From NCBI GenBank assembly GCA_051654865.1, contig JBOFYV010000017.1, positions 1 through 5,395 on the forward strand: a DNA stretch of 5,395 nucleotides, read 5' to 3'. Position 1 is the first letter of the stretch. Every line of letters begins with the position of its first letter. Shown here piece after piece: positions 4,589 through 5,395 of this stretch. A program made the position numbers and the translations under genes. The notes below the pieces were generated by a model that was given only the letters and a program-made list of their open reading frames with translations, had not been told where the DNA came from and did no database searches. Source of the DNA: JBOFOR01 sp051654865. Lineage in GTDB: Bacteria; Bacillota; Clostridia; Peptostreptococcales; Peptostreptococcaceae.

Positions 4589-5395
4589 AATATTAATACT
4601 AACATTAATGATAGTAAATCCATTTAATTTTGATTATGCTTATGCAAATACTAAGGACATACTTGTACTGTACGAACAAGCATACAATGTTGAAAAAGGA
4701 TACAACTCAATCGAAGCAATAAAAGATCAACTATCAAGCTACTCAGTTAATATAGATAATGTACAAATAGATTCATACAAACAAGATACTATAAATAAGT
4801 ATGATTATATATTTGTTATAAATGTTGAAAATACAATACAAAATACTGATGTAATTAAGGATTTAGTATATACCAATAGAGATATATATTGGATAGGTAA
4901 TGGTGTACAAAACTTAACTGATTCAACAACAAAGTATTCTATAGAATATACAAACAAAGATTCTTTGATAAACAAAGTAATAAACAATAAAACAACTAAA
5001 ATCGTAGATGACAATGAAATGTATAATATCGTAAATGTGACCAACAATAAAGCCAAGGTAATTGCTAGTATGACAGATGGGTATAATGAATACCCATATA
5101 TGATTAAGGATAGGAATTTACTTTATACAGTAGACTCTGATATAAAGGATAACACTATATTTTTAGATAGTTTAAATGATTATTTGAAGTTAGACAAGGG
5201 TAATAGTACTCCTAGTGAACCCAATTTAGAAAAAGAAGAAAAACCAGAAATATCAAGTGAACAATTATTATTTGAACAACGTATGAAGACAATTAACAAT
5301 GTGGTAGTAATGTTTATAATGGTTATTATAGTGGTGTTTAGTATGATTTATTTTAAATTTAGAAAAATAAACAAAAATAAATTTAAGATAGATGA
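4578..5395 (+). CDS. Exported, C-terminally membrane-anchored protein of unknown function (3' truncated by window edge)
   Basis: An open frame of 272 codons runs from the ATG at 4578 to the right edge without a stop. Residues 1-23 look like a signal peptide, with probable cleavage after AYA. A mixed alpha/beta extracellular domain follows (about 25-205), starting DILVLYEQAYNVEKG and containing an IYWIGNG segment and ASMTDGYNEYPYMIKD. A low-complexity linker rich in Ser, Pro and Glu (about 208-230) leads to a single strong transmembrane helix (VVVMFIMVIIVVFSMIYF) and a basic cytoplasmic tail. The layout resembles the substrate-binding-like N-terminal region found ahead of DUF2334/polysaccharide deacetylase domains such as PelA, but I see no deacetylase motif and the resemblance is weak. 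The start overlaps the preceding gene by 11 bases. An in-frame TTG at 4572, six bases after GAGG (4562-4565), is a good alternative start; ATG 4581 is another. It is probably part of the export or modification machinery of the same polymer. Confidence 0.7.
   Translation, partial: MMYKILILTLMIVNPFNFDYAYANTKDILVLYEQAYNVEKGYNSIEAIKDQLSSYSVNIDNVQIDSYKQDTINKYDYIFVINVENTIQNTDVIKDLVYTNRDIYWIGNGVQNLTDSTTKYSIEYTNKDSLINKVINNKTTKIVDDNEMYNIVNVTNNKAKVIASMTDGYNEYPYMIKDRNLLYTVDSDIKDNTIFLDSLNDYLKLDKGNSTPSEPNLEKEEKPEISSEQLLFEQRMKTINNVVVMFIMVIIVVFSMIYFKFRKINKNKFKID

Noticed and set aside
4351..5056. Two minus-strand open frames of 90 and 83 codons (4351-4623 and 4805-5056), hydrophobic in translation
   Set aside because: They lie opposite the GGDEF-like gene and the third operon gene. 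Their hydrophobic look comes from reading AT-rich coding DNA backwards, and the plus strand is continuously open with proper protein features.

Overview
The window is a very AT-rich stretch of low-GC Firmicutes DNA. ATA and AGA codons are heavily used, AGGAGG-type ribosome binding sites are strong, and the hairpin terminators are typical. It looks like a Clostridia genome, possibly Peptostreptococcaceae-like; that placement is inferred from composition and gene style, not from an alignment.

Layout. Positions 1-113 hold the last 36 codons of a first galU-like gene, ended by a hairpin terminator. Positions 222-1103 hold a complete second galU (UTP-glucose-1-phosphate uridylyltransferase) with a related terminator, so this looks like a tandem galU duplication. 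Positions 1263-1541 encode a stand-alone 92-residue protein built from a 26-residue repeat (two full copies and a partial third). A bidirectional terminator separates it from a convergent gene at 1596-2423 (minus strand), an exported N-acetylmuramoyl-L-alanine amidase with a C-terminal SH3b wall-binding domain. The divergent intergenic region 2424-2640 carries one outward-facing promoter on each side, with a remarkable 25-bp-stem, GC-rich palindrome between them.

From 2641 to the right edge lies an overlapping three-gene plus-strand operon: a non-hydrolysing UDP-GlcNAc 2-epimerase (mnaA/wecB); a four-helix membrane protein with a degenerate GGDEF domain; and an exported, C-terminally membrane-anchored protein that runs off the window.

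Main point of interest. The GGDEF-like protein has lost its catalytic signature (DNDTI in place of GGDEF) but keeps an RxxD inhibitory-site motif (RGED) at exactly the canonical spacing. This is the expected signature of a membrane c-di-GMP receptor of the PelD kind rather than a cyclase. With a sugar-nucleotide epimerase upstream and an exported protein downstream, the simplest reading is the start of a c-di-GMP-controlled, Pel-like exopolysaccharide operon in a Gram-positive anaerobe. The decisive genes (pelE, pelA, pelF, pelG equivalents) would lie beyond the right edge and are not visible here. The galU genes (UDP-glucose), mnaA (UDP-ManNAc) and the amidase together make this a cell-envelope and polysaccharide neighbourhood.
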